From: Chryseobacterium sp. KLBC 52
Lineage (GTDB): Bacteria; Bacteroidota; Bacteroidia; Flavobacteriales; Weeksellaceae
Direction: 5' to 3'
Assembly (NCBI RefSeq): GCF_003347605.1
Contig: NZ_QDFZ01000006.1
Location: forward strand, 186,001 to 250,000
DNA length: 64,000 nucleotides
Each line of letters begins with the position of its first letter. The stretch's first letter is position 1. This document shows positions 1 to 8,625 of this stretch, piece after piece. Made by a program: the position numbers and the translations under genes. The notes under the pieces are model-generated. The model saw nothing but the letters and a program-made list of their open reading frames with translations, did no database searches and had not been told where the DNA came from.

Positions 1-236
1 ATAGATCCCTGATGTTCTATCTGAACATGGCCGGTAAAATATTGATTTCCGTCGTATTTTTCAGGATCTTTCTTGATTTCGTCCGCGTGGATGATCTTTA
101 CTTTATCTTCAGGTCTTACCTGTTTAGGCTGAGCCGGTGAAGGAGCCTGCAAATAAGGATCTCTCTTCACAGGAGTTTTATCCTGCGCAAAGTTGAGCGT
201 AGAAATAAAGAGTAACAGAAAAAGGGCTATTCTCAT
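1..236 (-). CDS. LptA/OstA-like LPS transport protein (5' part only)
   Basis: The gene starts at 236 and runs off the left edge, so only the first 78 codons are visible. It opens with a clear signal peptide (MRIALFLLLFISTLNFAQ). After a Pro/Gln-rich linker comes a segment with IHADEIKKDP and YFTGHVQIEHQG, which resembles the first strands of the OstA/LptA beta-jellyroll that carries lipopolysaccharide across the periplasm. The start lies 3 bp after the Fur-family stop codon, so the two are probably cotranscribed. The family call is by pattern recognition of a fragment. The full protein could be a long OstA-like protein of the kind common in Bacteroidota. Confidence 0.6.
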   Translation of the reverse strand, partial: MRIALFLLLFISTLNFAQDKTPVKRDPYLQAPSPAQPKQVRPEDKVKIIHADEIKKDPEKYDGNQYFTGHVQIEHQGS

Positions 237-239
237 TAA

Positions 240-713
240 TTAGTCATTCTTAGTGCCATAGAAATATAGCGAATGAGAATCAATTTTTACGCCAAATGCT
301 TCTTCAATGGCTTCTTTGATTCCTTGGATTCTTGGGTCACAGAATTCAATAATTTCTTCAATCTCTTTATCAGAGTCTTTTTTGTAGATCACCAGGTGGT
401 CATGCTGTTTGTCAAAATAAGACTTTTCATAAGACGAAGAAGTCAATGTCTTTTCTCCGAACTGATGCTTACGGATTAAGCCTGCATCAAGGAAAATTTC
501 AATCGTGTTGTAAATAGTTGCTTTGGAAACATGATATTTTTTCTGCATCATCAGAAGATACAGATCATCAACATTAAAGTGATGATCCATATTATAAATC
601 TCTTCCAATATCGTATATCTCTCAGGTGTGTTTCTGAAACCTTTTTCTAATAAGTAGTTTCTCAAAACATCCTTGATCAAAGCTATATTTTTTTCTTTTT
701 GTATTGTATCCAT
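240..713 (-). CDS. Fur-family transcriptional regulator
   Basis: This is a 157-residue protein with the Fur layout. It has an N-terminal winged helix (residues about 12-85) with HHFNVDDLY at 44-52 and a recognition helix around KATIYNTIEIF. A dimerisation domain follows with the metal-ligand motif QHDHL at 103-107. The usual CxxC structural-zinc pair after this motif is absent: the sequence reads VIYKKDSDKE, with a single Cys at 125. That departs from classical Fur/Zur and makes iron, zinc or peroxide sensing undecidable from sequence. It is followed at 3 bp by the LptA-like gene. A -7 box lies at 729-736. Confidence 0.85.
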   Translation of the reverse strand: MDTIQKEKNIALIKDVLRNYLLEKGFRNTPERYTILEEIYNMDHHFNVDDLYLLMMQKKYHVSKATIYNTIEIFLDAGLIRKHQFGEKTLTSSSYEKSYFDKQHDHLVIYKKDSDKEIEEIIEFCDPRIQGIKEAIEEAFGVKIDSHSLYFYGTKND

Positions 714-728
714 TAAAAAAATTATCTA

Positions 729-736
729 CAAATTTA
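729..736 (-). promoter_or_regulatory. -7 box (TAAATTTG) for the Fur-family gene
   Basis: On the minus strand the sequence is TAAATTTG, a full match to the Bacteroidota -7 consensus TAnnTTTG. It ends 15 nt before the start codon at 713. No clear -33 TTG is seen. Confidence 0.5.
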
Positions 737-778
737 TTGAATTTTATTTAAATAGATAGTATGGTTAAATACGAGTGG

Positions 779-2773
779 CTACGAGTTGTGACGGAAATAC
801 CCGGACTGCTCGATCTTATTATCATAAACTGTTAATTCTGTGATCGGTGCAGATTCTACCTCTACATTATGTGAAGATACTCCCCAAGCCTTAAAGTCGT
901 CACTTCCGATATATTTCACAAAGTTGTAAATGTTAAGAGTAATCTTCTGTTTAACAGTTAAAAGAATATCGTTGATATAGGTGTTATCTATGATGACATA
1001 CTTAAGATCCGGCGGTATATCATGAGCTCTTAAAGATGGGTGGCTGCTTCTTGAAGGAATGGTTCCGTCCGCCATTAAATCTTTAAGGACCATATTAAAA
1101 TAGTCGTTGATTCTTCGGTCTACTTTAAATCCTAAAAGGAAGTTGATTTTATAGACAGTTCCCGGAAGAATCTCGTCTACAGTATATCTGAAAGTATATG
1201 GATCTTCCTGGTTTACGATGCTCAGGATGAAATAATGATCTGCTCTCTTCGGCTGTTTTTTGATGATGGAATAGATAATTTTGGATTCCACTTCATCATT
1301 TCTTTTTGCCCTGCTCAGGTAAGCCAGATTGGTAGCATATTTCGGAATGGTTTCGTCCAGTTTCATGTCTTTAAGAATAGACACATATTTTTCTATTTTC
1401 ACAAACTGGATAAATCTTGTTTTGATCAGTCTTCCGTTATACCATGCATACATAGAAACTCCGATAGAACCTGCTAATACAACAGTGATCCATCCACCTT
1501 CCATGAATTTGATGATGTTGGCACTGAAGAAACCTAATTCGATAGCCATATAAACCATTGCGAACACCAGAATCAAGACCTTGCTTACTCTGTGTTTCAA
1601 TAGCCAGAATACCAATAAAACTGTGGTCATTAACATCGTTACGGTAATGGAAAGTCCGTAAGCGGCTTCCATTTTTCCGGATTCTCTGAAGTGAAGAACA
1701 ACAATGATACACAGGATAAGAAGTCCCCAGTTGATTCTTGGAATATACATCTGTCCTTTCACCCCTGAAGGATAATCAATTTTCTGATTCGGCCAAAGGT
1801 TAAGAGACATTGCTTCTGAAAATATGGTGAAAGAACCGGTAATTAACGCCTGGCTGGCAATAATGGCCGCTGCTGTTGCTAAAATTACTCCCGGGATGAT
1901 CATCCATTCTTCCATGATTCCAAAGAAAGGATTCACTACAGAAAACCCAGGTTTGTTATAATTGGTTAAAAGCCATGCTCCCTGACCAAGATAGTTCAGA
2001 ATAAGCATAATTTTAACGAATGCCCAGCTTACTCTGATGTTTTTGGCTCCACAGTGTCCTAAATCGGAATACAAGGCTTCTGCTCCGGTTGTACAAAGGA
2101 AAACAGCTCCTAAGATCACAATAGCACTCGGAGAGTTGACAATAAGTTTATAAGCGTAATAAGGATTGAAAGATCTTAAAATCTCAAAGTTTTCGCTTAA
2201 ATGCATTACACCCAAACCTCCCAATACTAAGAACCAAACTACCATTACCGGACCAAAAAACTTTCCGATAAAGCTGGTTCCGAATTGCTGCACTACAAAA
2301 ATGGCAATCAGAATTCCAATGGTGATAGGTACCACAGGAGTGTGCGGGTTATAAATTTCAAGACCTTCAATGGCTGACATAACCGTCAGTGACGGGGTAA
2401 TAACTCCATCCGCAATAAGGGCTGCGGCACCGATGATTGCAATGAGGTACAACCATCCTTTCTTAAGGTTTCTTACCAGTGAAAACAAAGCAAGAATACC
2501 TCCTTCACCTTTGTTATCTGCTCTCAAAGCAATGATCACATATTTGATTGTGGTCTGCAAAGTAAGGGTCCAGATAATACAGGAAAGAGCTCCTTCTATG
2601 TATTCATTGAAAGGCATATTGCTCCCCTGGGATCTTGCATTCACAATTGCTTTCATTACGTAAAGCGGAGAGGTACCAATATCTCCAAAAACAATTCCTA
2701 GAGACACTAAAACTCCTATGAAGGAAAGTTTCTTTATGTCGAAGTGGTAGCCATCTTCTGTAACTTCTGCCAT
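779..2773 (-). CDS. kup: Kup-type potassium uptake protein
   Basis: This 664-residue polytopic membrane protein matches the KUP/HAK/KT family, which imports K+ with protons. The family signature GDIGTSPLYV is at residues 30-39, followed by about twelve hydrophobic segments up to roughly residue 450. The remaining C-terminal cytoplasmic domain of about 200 residues is usual for bacterial Kup, and the length matches E. coli Kup. It stands alone, with its own promoter at 2799-2826. Confidence 0.93.
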   Translation of the reverse strand: MAEVTEDGYHFDIKKLSFIGVLVSLGIVFGDIGTSPLYVMKAIVNARSQGSNMPFNEYIEGALSCIIWTLTLQTTIKYVIIALRADNKGEGGILALFSLVRNLKKGWLYLIAIIGAAALIADGVITPSLTVMSAIEGLEIYNPHTPVVPITIGILIAIFVVQQFGTSFIGKFFGPVMVVWFLVLGGLGVMHLSENFEILRSFNPYYAYKLIVNSPSAIVILGAVFLCTTGAEALYSDLGHCGAKNIRVSWAFVKIMLILNYLGQGAWLLTNYNKPGFSVVNPFFGIMEEWMIIPGVILATAAAIIASQALITGSFTIFSEAMSLNLWPNQKIDYPSGVKGQMYIPRINWGLLILCIIVVLHFRESGKMEAAYGLSITVTMLMTTVLLVFWLLKHRVSKVLILVFAMVYMAIELGFFSANIIKFMEGGWITVVLAGSIGVSMYAWYNGRLIKTRFIQFVKIEKYVSILKDMKLDETIPKYATNLAYLSRAKRNDEVESKIIYSIIKKQPKRADHYFILSIVNQEDPYTFRYTVDEILPGTVYKINFLLGFKVDRRINDYFNMVLKDLMADGTIPSRSSHPSLRAHDIPPDLKYVIIDNTYINDILLTVKQKITLNIYNFVKYIGSDDFKAWGVSSHNVEVESAPITELTVYDNKIEQSGYFRHNS

Positions 2774-2798
2774 ATCAGCTTAATTTATTTTAAAGGCG

Positions 2799-2826
2799 CA
2801 AATTTATACTAATTTTATGACGTCAA
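2799..2826 (-). promoter_or_regulatory. Promoter of kup (TTG-N17-TAAATTTG)
   Basis: On the minus strand a -33 TTG (2826-2824) is followed after 17 bp by TAAATTTG (2806-2799). This fits the flavobacterial sigma-A consensus in both elements. The implied start leaves a 5' UTR of about 20 nt. Confidence 0.65.
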
Positions 2827-2854
2827 GAATTTTTCTTCATGAATATAATAAATG

Positions 2855-2880
2855 AAAAAACTTCCTTTCGGAAGTTTTTT
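2855..2880 (-). terminator. Intrinsic terminator after pdhB
   Basis: The stem ACTTCC/GGAAGT closes a TTTC loop, with A and T tracts on both sides so it could work in either direction. It begins 7 bp past the pdhB stop codon. Confidence 0.75.
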
Positions 2881-2887
2881 TCTATAA

Positions 2888-3868
2888 CTATTTTACGTAC
2901 ATCGCTTTTTTGATTTCCTCTTTTACTTTTTCAAGTTTTGGGAACCATTCTGCAAATAATGCTGCAGAGTAAGGTGCAGGTGCATCAGGAGTAGTAATTC
3001 TCTTGATAGGGGCATCTAAATAATCGAATGCTTTTTGCTGTACCATATAAGTAATTTCTGAAGAGATTGAACCAAATGGCCAGGCTTCTTCTAAAATAAC
3101 CAGTCTGTTTGTTTTCTTTACAGATTCCAAAATGGTATCGAAATCAAGAGGACGAACAGTTCTAAGGTCAATAACTTCTACAGAGATTCCTTCTTTAACC
3201 ATATCTTCAGCAGCCTGCAGAGCCAGTTTCATGATCTTTCCGAAAGAAACCAAAGTAACGTCTGTACCTTTTCTCTTGATATCTGCTTTTCCTATTGGTA
3301 AGTAGTATTCTTCTTCAGGAATTTCCATTTTATCACCGTACATCTGTTCAGATTCCATGAAAATTACAGGGTCATTATCCTGGATTGCAGTTTTCAATAA
3401 TCCTTTTGCATCGTATGGGTTAGATGGTACTACCACTTTAAGTCCCGGACAGTTGGCAAACCAACCTTCGAAAGCCTGAGAGTGAGTAGCTCCTAATTGT
3501 CCTGCAGAAGCAGTAGGACCACGGAAAACAATTGGGCAATTCCACTGTCCTCCACTCATCTGACGGATTTTCGCTGCGTTATTGATAATCTGATCAATTC
3601 CTACCAACGAGAAATTGAATGTCATAAATTCTACGATGGGTCTGTTACCATTCATTGCTGCTCCTACAGAGATTCCAGTAAATCCAAGTTCTGCAATCGG
3701 TGTATCGATTACTCTTTTCGGACCAAATTCATCCAGCATTCCTTTTGAAGCTTTATATGCACCATTATATTCTGCAACTTCCTCACCCATCAGATAGATG
3801 GATTCGTCTTTACGCATTTCCTCGCTCATTGCCTGTGCAATTACCTCACGAAAAGTATATTCTGCCAT
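2888..3868 (-). CDS. pdhB: Pyruvate dehydrogenase E1 component, beta subunit
   Basis: This 326-residue protein matches the transketolase-like beta subunit of 2-oxo acid dehydrogenases, which with the alpha subunit decarboxylates pyruvate on thiamine diphosphate. Visible family landmarks are the N-terminal REVIAQAMSEEM and GEEVAEYNGAYKASKGM, the core FNFSLVGIDQIINNAAKIRQMSGGQ and RGPTASAGQLGATHSQ, and the C-terminal transketolase_C segment VIDLRTVRPLDFDTI. The length is normal. No E1 alpha or E2 gene is adjacent here, so the complex is encoded at scattered loci. Pyruvate rather than branched-chain specificity is inferred from overall similarity. Confidence 0.9.
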   Translation of the reverse strand: MAEYTFREVIAQAMSEEMRKDESIYLMGEEVAEYNGAYKASKGMLDEFGPKRVIDTPIAELGFTGISVGAAMNGNRPIVEFMTFNFSLVGIDQIINNAAKIRQMSGGQWNCPIVFRGPTASAGQLGATHSQAFEGWFANCPGLKVVVPSNPYDAKGLLKTAIQDNDPVIFMESEQMYGDKMEIPEEEYYLPIGKADIKRKGTDVTLVSFGKIMKLALQAAEDMVKEGISVEVIDLRTVRPLDFDTILESVKKTNRLVILEEAWPFGSISSEITYMVQQKAFDYLDAPIKRITTPDAPAPYSAALFAEWFPKLEKVKEEIKKAMYVK

Positions 3869-3891
3869 ATTTTCTTGAAAAATTTAGACTA

Positions 3892-3899
3892 CAAAAGTA
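3892..3899 (-). promoter_or_regulatory. -7 box (TACTTTTG) for pdhB
   Basis: TACTTTTG on the minus strand lies 23 nt upstream of the pdhB start codon. No -33 TTG at the usual distance. Confidence 0.5.
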
Positions 3900-4057
3900 G
3901 TGTTTTTTTATTATACACATCATAAAAAGCCATCTCATTTGAATGGAAAATTTTAATATTAATTTTATTTAAAAGGGCTTTTCTTCGTGATAGCTCTTTT
4001 ATTTGCAGTTTTCCTAAAGTCACGAAGAAATTCCTCATAATCCTTTTATCCACAAAA

Positions 4058-4087
4058 AAATGACATCTCATTTCTGAAATGTCATTT
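4058..4087 (-). terminator. Intrinsic terminator after the DUF2147 gene
   Basis: AAATGACAT and ATGTCATTT form a 9-bp stem with a 12-nt loop. A run of A on the plus strand (T on the transcript) follows, about 20 bp past the stop codon at 4109. Confidence 0.6.
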
Positions 4088-4108
4088 AAAATTCTATTTA
4101 AACTTATA

Positions 4109-4528
4109 CTAATTAGCTTTCTCCCAAACCTGGGTTCTTCCTAATAAAGATAATCCTAAGTACCCTCTTACGTTCAGTTTATCACCGCTTCTTGTAATGG
4201 TACATTTGTATGTTTTTCCTGTTTTAGGGTCTGTAATAGTTCCTCCGGTAAATTCATCACCGTCTTTTTTCAATCCTCTGATGATCTCCAATCCTAAAAT
4301 TGGTTTTCCTTTTCTGTCATCTTTACAAGCTGTACAGTTTGGATCAGCCGGTTTTATCAACAACTGAGAAACTTTTCCATAGTATTTCCCGTCTGATTTT
4401 TTGTAGACCTCCACAATAGATTTTGCCTGTTTTGTCTCATCATCTATCGTTTTCCACTTACCTTCTATCTGAGCAAATGTAAGTACACCACATAAAGAAA
4501 GTGCAAACGTTAACAATATTTTTTTCAT
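4109..4528 (-). CDS. Exported DUF2147 protein
   Basis: This 139-residue protein has a signal peptide ending around AQ-20 (MKKILLTFALSLCGVLTFAQ). The mature part matches DUF2147: IEGKWKTIDDETKQAKSIVEVYK at the start, a central C65-x2-C68 pair (DPNCTACKD) next to KGKPILGL, and a conserved tail LGRTQVWEK. The fold is a small beta-barrel, and the function is not known. The Cys pair could form a disulfide in the periplasm. It is monocistronic, with a terminator downstream. Confidence 0.85.
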   Translation of the reverse strand: MKKILLTFALSLCGVLTFAQIEGKWKTIDDETKQAKSIVEVYKKSDGKYYGKVSQLLIKPADPNCTACKDDRKGKPILGLEIIRGLKKDGDEFTGGTITDPKTGKTYKCTITRSGDKLNVRGYLGLSLLGRTQVWEKAN

Positions 4529-4680
4529 ATTTTTTATAGTTTTAATTTTAATACAATATTCTTATCTACGTATTGATAAAAATATAAATTAATTTTCAAC
4601 GAACAAAAACTTTTATTATACAAAGCATAAAGAGACAAAGAAAAGTAAAAAAATCAATCCAAAATGGTTTCTTTGTCTTA

Positions 4681-6609
4681 TTAGTAAAGCTTCCTGTTAA
4701 TCACCCTATCCATATAATCCTGATACCAGGCCTTTGCAGTTTTCTTTCCTTGTTCGATTTCTGGGTTTCTAACTTCGTTCATGATATTTTTTTCGAGGCT
4801 CAGATCAGATTTATCATAGACTCCGATGATCTCTTTTCCATCAAAGCGGTAAATATAATTTCCGATCATAAACTGATCTGTACTTCCATCTGAGTTTACG
4901 ACGATGAAGGGATATTTTTTGTCACTCACCAAGCTTCTTCCCCAGCTTCGGATAGGTTTGTTATACCCGATAAGATCTGCCAGTGTAGGATAGATATCCG
5001 CCTGCTGTGCAATTTCCTCACTAACACCTTTTAACTGATACGCAGGATTCGGAGAATAGAATACCAACGGAACAGCGTAACGGTTCATCGCTCTTTCATA
5101 TTCCGGATAATAGACCTGATTGGTATGATCTCCCGTGAAAACAAAGATGGTATTGTTGTACCAAGGTTGCTTTTTAGCCGTTTCAAAATATTTTTTGATC
5201 GCATAATCCGTATACTGCATCGGCTCATGGATTTCTATTTTTCCTTTTTTAAATTTCCCGTTATATTTTTCAGGGATTTTAAAAGGATGATGGGATGATG
5301 CGGTAAATACAGTCGTCATAAAAGGTTGTTTCTTTCCTACATTCTTTGCGAAATACTGAAGGAAAGGCTCGTCCCAGATCGCCCACATTCCGTCAAAATC
5401 TTCATCATGATTGTATTCTGTTTTTCCGAAATAATGTTTAAATCCTAAAATATTTCCGAATCCAAGGAATCCCATGGAACCATTAGGCGCTCCATGATAG
5501 AAAGATGTATCATAGCCAAGATCATTACACACGGAAACAATAGACTGAATTTTCTGATTGGAATACGGAGATCCTGTAAATGCATCGGTAAGACTCGGAA
5601 TTCCGGCCAACACACTGCTCATCCCGTGAATAGACTGTCTTCCGTTGGCAAAAGTATTCGGAAAAATAAGACTTTGGGTAGCCAGGCTATCCATAAACGG
5701 AGTGTAAGAAACGTAATCCTTGATATTTTTATCTTTATTGAAAGCTCCCGAATATTCTCTCCCGAAAGATTCTACAATGAAAATAACAATATTGGGGCGG
5801 TTCTCTACTTTTCTGTCGTATACTTTATATGGTTGTACATAATCTTCAATATATTTTTCATCTACAAAATGAACTTCCTTAAAATTATTGGTATTTAAAG
5901 TCCTGAAAAAGGAAAATGTACTATTGAGCACCATATTACCCTGCAGAGGATTAGTTACAAAACGGGTAGCATCCACCATATTAATCGGTCTTGTGCTATG
6001 TTTAAAATCACCTCGGATTCCTCCCACAACCAGCACCGCTGTAATACACAGCGTAAGAATGGAAGTGATAAAGTAAGGAAGCAGTTTCTCTGGTTTCACC
6101 TCTTCTACTTTCACCCTTTTGTAAAGGAAAACCCATAAAATCATCAACACAATGAACCAAATCAGTACAAAAGGATGCTCCCCCACAGAGATCATCAATG
6201 TTTTGGAAACATTAGACTCATGTTCTGCCACCTGAAATACGGCTGAAGTAAGTCTTGCCTGCGAAAATTTATAGTAAATAAAATCTCCGAAATTCATTGC
6301 ATAGGCAATCCCGTTGGTAATGAAATACACCCAGAATAGAACTTTCTGAAAGATTTTCTTGGTATTAATAACCAGCGGCAATAAACTCAGGAGTATAAAT
6401 AATGCGTTGACATATAAAATAGCTGTGGTATCGAAAGCTGTACCATGGAAAGCCAGCTTTATATATTCTGAAACGGAGTCAACTTTAATCAGATCTTTAT
6501 TAAAATACCAGAATAAAAGTCTGGCAATCTGATAAAAAACATAGGCTAAAAAAATCCTGTAAACCAATGCCAGAACTTCCTGTTTTCTAAATCCTTTTAA
6601 AAATTTCAT
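4681..6609 (-). CDS. LTA synthase family membrane phosphotransferase/sulfatase
   Basis: This 642-residue protein has five N-terminal membrane segments (about 12-36, 60-80, 90-110, 145-163, 178-196). An extracytoplasmic alkaline-phosphatase-fold domain follows from about residue 270. Metal and nucleophile motifs are NIVIFIVESFG (E280), GRQSIHGM (likely nucleophile S326) and FTGDHTNQ (491-498). Gram-negative members transfer phosphoglycerol or phosphoethanolamine groups to envelope glycans or lipids; the substrate here is unknown. It is divergent from pssA, which makes phosphatidylserine on the way to phosphatidylethanolamine, so an envelope-lipid role is plausible. Its -7 box is only 4 nt from the start codon. 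Confidence 0.85.
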   Translation of the reverse strand: MKFLKGFRKQEVLALVYRIFLAYVFYQIARLLFWYFNKDLIKVDSVSEYIKLAFHGTAFDTTAILYVNALFILLSLLPLVINTKKIFQKVLFWVYFITNGIAYAMNFGDFIYYKFSQARLTSAVFQVAEHESNVSKTLMISVGEHPFVLIWFIVLMILWVFLYKRVKVEEVKPEKLLPYFITSILTLCITAVLVVGGIRGDFKHSTRPINMVDATRFVTNPLQGNMVLNSTFSFFRTLNTNNFKEVHFVDEKYIEDYVQPYKVYDRKVENRPNIVIFIVESFGREYSGAFNKDKNIKDYVSYTPFMDSLATQSLIFPNTFANGRQSIHGMSSVLAGIPSLTDAFTGSPYSNQKIQSIVSVCNDLGYDTSFYHGAPNGSMGFLGFGNILGFKHYFGKTEYNHDEDFDGMWAIWDEPFLQYFAKNVGKKQPFMTTVFTASSHHPFKIPEKYNGKFKKGKIEIHEPMQYTDYAIKKYFETAKKQPWYNNTIFVFTGDHTNQVYYPEYERAMNRYAVPLVFYSPNPAYQLKGVSEEIAQQADIYPTLADLIGYNKPIRSWGRSLVSDKKYPFIVVNSDGSTDQFMIGNYIYRFDGKEIIGVYDKSDLSLEKNIMNEVRNPEIEQGKKTAKAWYQDYMDRVINRKLY

Positions 6610-6613
6610 GGAG

Positions 6614-6621
6614 CAAATTTA
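6614..6621 (-). promoter_or_regulatory. -7 box of the LTA-synthase-like gene, probably leaderless
   Basis: TAAATTTG on the minus strand ends 4 nt before the start codon at 6609, so transcription should begin at or next to the ATG. No -33 TTG was found. Confidence 0.5.
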
Positions 6622-6661
6622 CATCAAAATCACTGTAATGCATTTTTTAGTTCATATTATT

Positions 6662-6693
6662 TTGAGTTAGAATTTTTAAAAACTGTAATTTTG
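6662..6693 (+). promoter_or_regulatory. Promoter of pssA (TTG-N21-TAATTTTG), probably leaderless
   Basis: TTG at 6662-6664 is separated by 21 bp from TAATTTTG at 6686-6693. The ATG follows 5 nt later at 6699, so the transcript likely starts at the initiation codon. Confidence 0.65.
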
Positions 6694-6698
6694 TGTTT

Positions 6699-7412
6699 AT
6701 GGATTTTATAAAGAATAATCTGGCCAATGCCTTAACCCTGGCTAATTTATTTGCAGGCTGTATAGGTGCAATACATTTAATTTTAGGAGATTATCAGACA
6801 ACAGCAATCTGTCTTATCCTCTCTTCGATTTTCGATTTTTTCGATGGCTTTGTAGCCAGAGCTTTAAAATCAAACTCTAATCTTGGGCTTCAGCTGGATT
6901 CTCTTGCAGATATGGTAAGTTTTGGCGTAATCCCGGGACTTACAATGTACAAAGCTCTTGAACCTTTTGGAGCTGAGCTTCTTGGAATTCATTTTCCGTT
7001 TGAGATCAAATATCTGGGTCTCATTGTCACGGTATTTTCGTGTCTGAGACTTGCTATCTTTAACCTTGATGAAGAACAGCGTTATTATTTCAAAGGATTG
7101 AATACGCCTACCAACACCGTTTTACTTTTTGGTCTTTATTATGCGTTTAAGGAAACCGGAACGTTTAGTTTTCTGTTTGATAATGAATTGTTATTGATCC
7201 TGTTGACTCTTCTTACGTCATGGCTTCTGATCAGCCCGATCAAGATGATGGCGATGAAATTCAAATCAAAACAATTAAAAGATAATTACCCTAAAGTTGT
7301 ATTACTGGTGGGAGGAATTGCTATTCTTGCGATATTCCAGGTTATTGGAATTCCAATGCTTGTTATTTATTATATATTGGTGTCTCTTATTTTTCAGGCA
7401 CAATTAAAATAA
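6699..7412 (+). CDS. pssA: CDP-diacylglycerol-serine O-phosphatidyltransferase
   Basis: This 237-residue multispanning membrane enzyme makes phosphatidylserine from CDP-diacylglycerol and L-serine, the first step to phosphatidylethanolamine. The CDP-alcohol phosphotransferase signature DG-x2-AR-x8-G-x3-D-x3-D is intact in FFDGFVARALKSNSNLGLQLDSLAD. Hydrophobic helices fill the rest. An in-frame GTG two codons upstream (6693) overlaps the -7 box, so the ATG at 6699 is the better start. The divergent neighbour is the LTA-synthase-like gene. Phosphatidylglycerophosphate synthase is the main alternative, but the length and FNLDEEQ segment fit PssA. Confidence 0.9.
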   Translation: MDFIKNNLANALTLANLFAGCIGAIHLILGDYQTTAICLILSSIFDFFDGFVARALKSNSNLGLQLDSLADMVSFGVIPGLTMYKALEPFGAELLGIHFPFEIKYLGLIVTVFSCLRLAIFNLDEEQRYYFKGLNTPTNTVLLFGLYYAFKETGTFSFLFDNELLLILLTLLTSWLLISPIKMMAMKFKSKQLKDNYPKVVLLVGGIAILAIFQVIGIPMLVIYYILVSLIFQAQLK

Positions 7413-7454
7413 ACTCATTTAAATAAAACACGTTTCAAATTATTAATACTCAAC

Positions 7455-8219
7455 ATGAATTTAAAACTCCATAAACCACTTTGTATTTTTGACCTGGAAA
7501 CCACAGGGACTAATATTGGAAAAGACAGAATTGTTGAAATCTGTATTTTAAAAGTAAATCCGGATGCTTCCAGAGAAAGCAAAACATGGCGTGTAAACCC
7601 GGAAATGCTTATTCCTAAAGAAAGCAGCGAGATCCACGGGATTTATGATGAAGATGTAAAAGATGCTCCTACCTTCAGAGACATTGCTTCTAAAGTAATG
7701 GAAATGATTACCGGCAGTGATTTGGGAGGATTTAACTCTAACCGATTTGATGTTCCGCTTTTAGCAGAAGAACTTTTAAGAGTAGGAATGGATTTTGATC
7801 TGAGTAAATTCAGACTGGTAGATGCACAGACTATTTTCCATAAAAAAGAACCCAGAAACTTAGGGGCTGCTTACCAGTTCTACTGTGGAAAAACATTGGA
7901 AAATGCACACTCTGCAGAAGCTGATGTGTGGGCTACCTTTGAAGTTCTGGATGCGCAGGTTGGAAAATATGATGATATTCCGAATGAAATAGCACCGCTA
8001 AGTGAATTTACATTCCATAACAAGAATGCAGATCTTGCCGGATTTATCGGATATAACGAGAAAATGGAAGAGGTTTTCAACTTTGGAAAATATAAAGGTC
8101 AGGGCGTGAAAGCAGTATTCCAAAAAGATTTAGGATATTTCGGATGGCTTCAGAATGCTGATTTTCCATTATATACTAAGAAGGTTTTTACAAAGATTCA
8201 ATTATCAAGTAGATTTTAA
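7455..8219 (+). CDS. DnaQ-like 3'-5' exonuclease
   Basis: This 254-residue protein has an N-terminal DEDDh exonuclease domain. IFDLETTGTN supplies D13 and E15, the GFNSNRFDVPLL stretch supplies the Exo II Asp, and NAHSAEADVWATFEV supplies the His and Asp of Exo III. The tail of about 70 residues (FNFGKYKGQGVKAVFQKDLGYF) is the small domain often found after this exonuclease in flavobacteria. It may act in proofreading, repair or RNA trimming; no polymerase domain is present. It begins a tight plus-strand run with the DUF2007 gene 2 bp downstream. Confidence 0.88.
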   Translation: MNLKLHKPLCIFDLETTGTNIGKDRIVEICILKVNPDASRESKTWRVNPEMLIPKESSEIHGIYDEDVKDAPTFRDIASKVMEMITGSDLGGFNSNRFDVPLLAEELLRVGMDFDLSKFRLVDAQTIFHKKEPRNLGAAYQFYCGKTLENAHSAEADVWATFEVLDAQVGKYDDIPNEIAPLSEFTFHNKNADLAGFIGYNEKMEEVFNFGKYKGQGVKAVFQKDLGYFGWLQNADFPLYTKKVFTKIQLSSRF

Positions 8220-8221
8220 AT

Positions 8222-8620
8222 ATGTCCGACCTGGTTCGTTTTAAATTTTATGAAACTGCCCTTGAAGCTAACAGGGACAAGCAAATATTGGCTGAAAACG
8301 GCATAAACAGTTTCATTGCGAATGAGCAGCTTATCCAGTCGGATTGGCTTCTGTCACAGGCTGTAGGAGGTATACAGCTTCAGGTATTTGAAGAAGATGT
8401 GGAAAAAGCTAATCAAATCCTGCAGGACTATAAAGACAACGAGCAGTATTCGCTGGAAGTAGAACATACCATTGAAGATCCTGAGTTTGATTTTGTATGT
8501 CCGAAATGTGGCTCTAATCACATTTACAGGGATGACAGTACAACGAGCTTCTTTGGAATTTCATTTCTGACGAGTCACAAATTCAAATGTTACTATTGCG
8601 GAAATGAGTTTACGCATTAA
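8222..8620 (+). CDS. DUF2007 protein with C-terminal zinc ribbon
   Basis: This 132-residue protein has an N-terminal DUF2007 (putative signal-transducing, ACT-like) domain, residues about 5-70, covering RFKFYETALEANRDKQILAENGI and VGGIQLQVFEEDVEKANQIL. It ends in a four-Cys zinc ribbon: CPKCGSNHIYRDD and CYYCGNEF. The zinc ribbon could bind nucleic acid or protein. No specific function is known. It sits 2 bp after the exonuclease gene, so translation coupling is likely. Confidence 0.8.
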   Translation: MSDLVRFKFYETALEANRDKQILAENGINSFIANEQLIQSDWLLSQAVGGIQLQVFEEDVEKANQILQDYKDNEQYSLEVEHTIEDPEFDFVCPKCGSNHIYRDDSTTSFFGISFLTSHKFKCYYCGNEFTH

Positions 8621-8625
8621 AAACT

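Noticed and set aside
3889..4071. 60-codon minus-strand ORF between pdhB and the DUF2147 gene
   Set aside because: It overlaps the pdhB promoter box, has low-complexity Lys/Asn composition and no recognisable domain. Chance ORF.
6693..6698. GTG start for pssA two codons upstream
   Set aside because: The GTG overlaps the last base of the -7 box; the ATG at 6699 fits the promoter and the family start.
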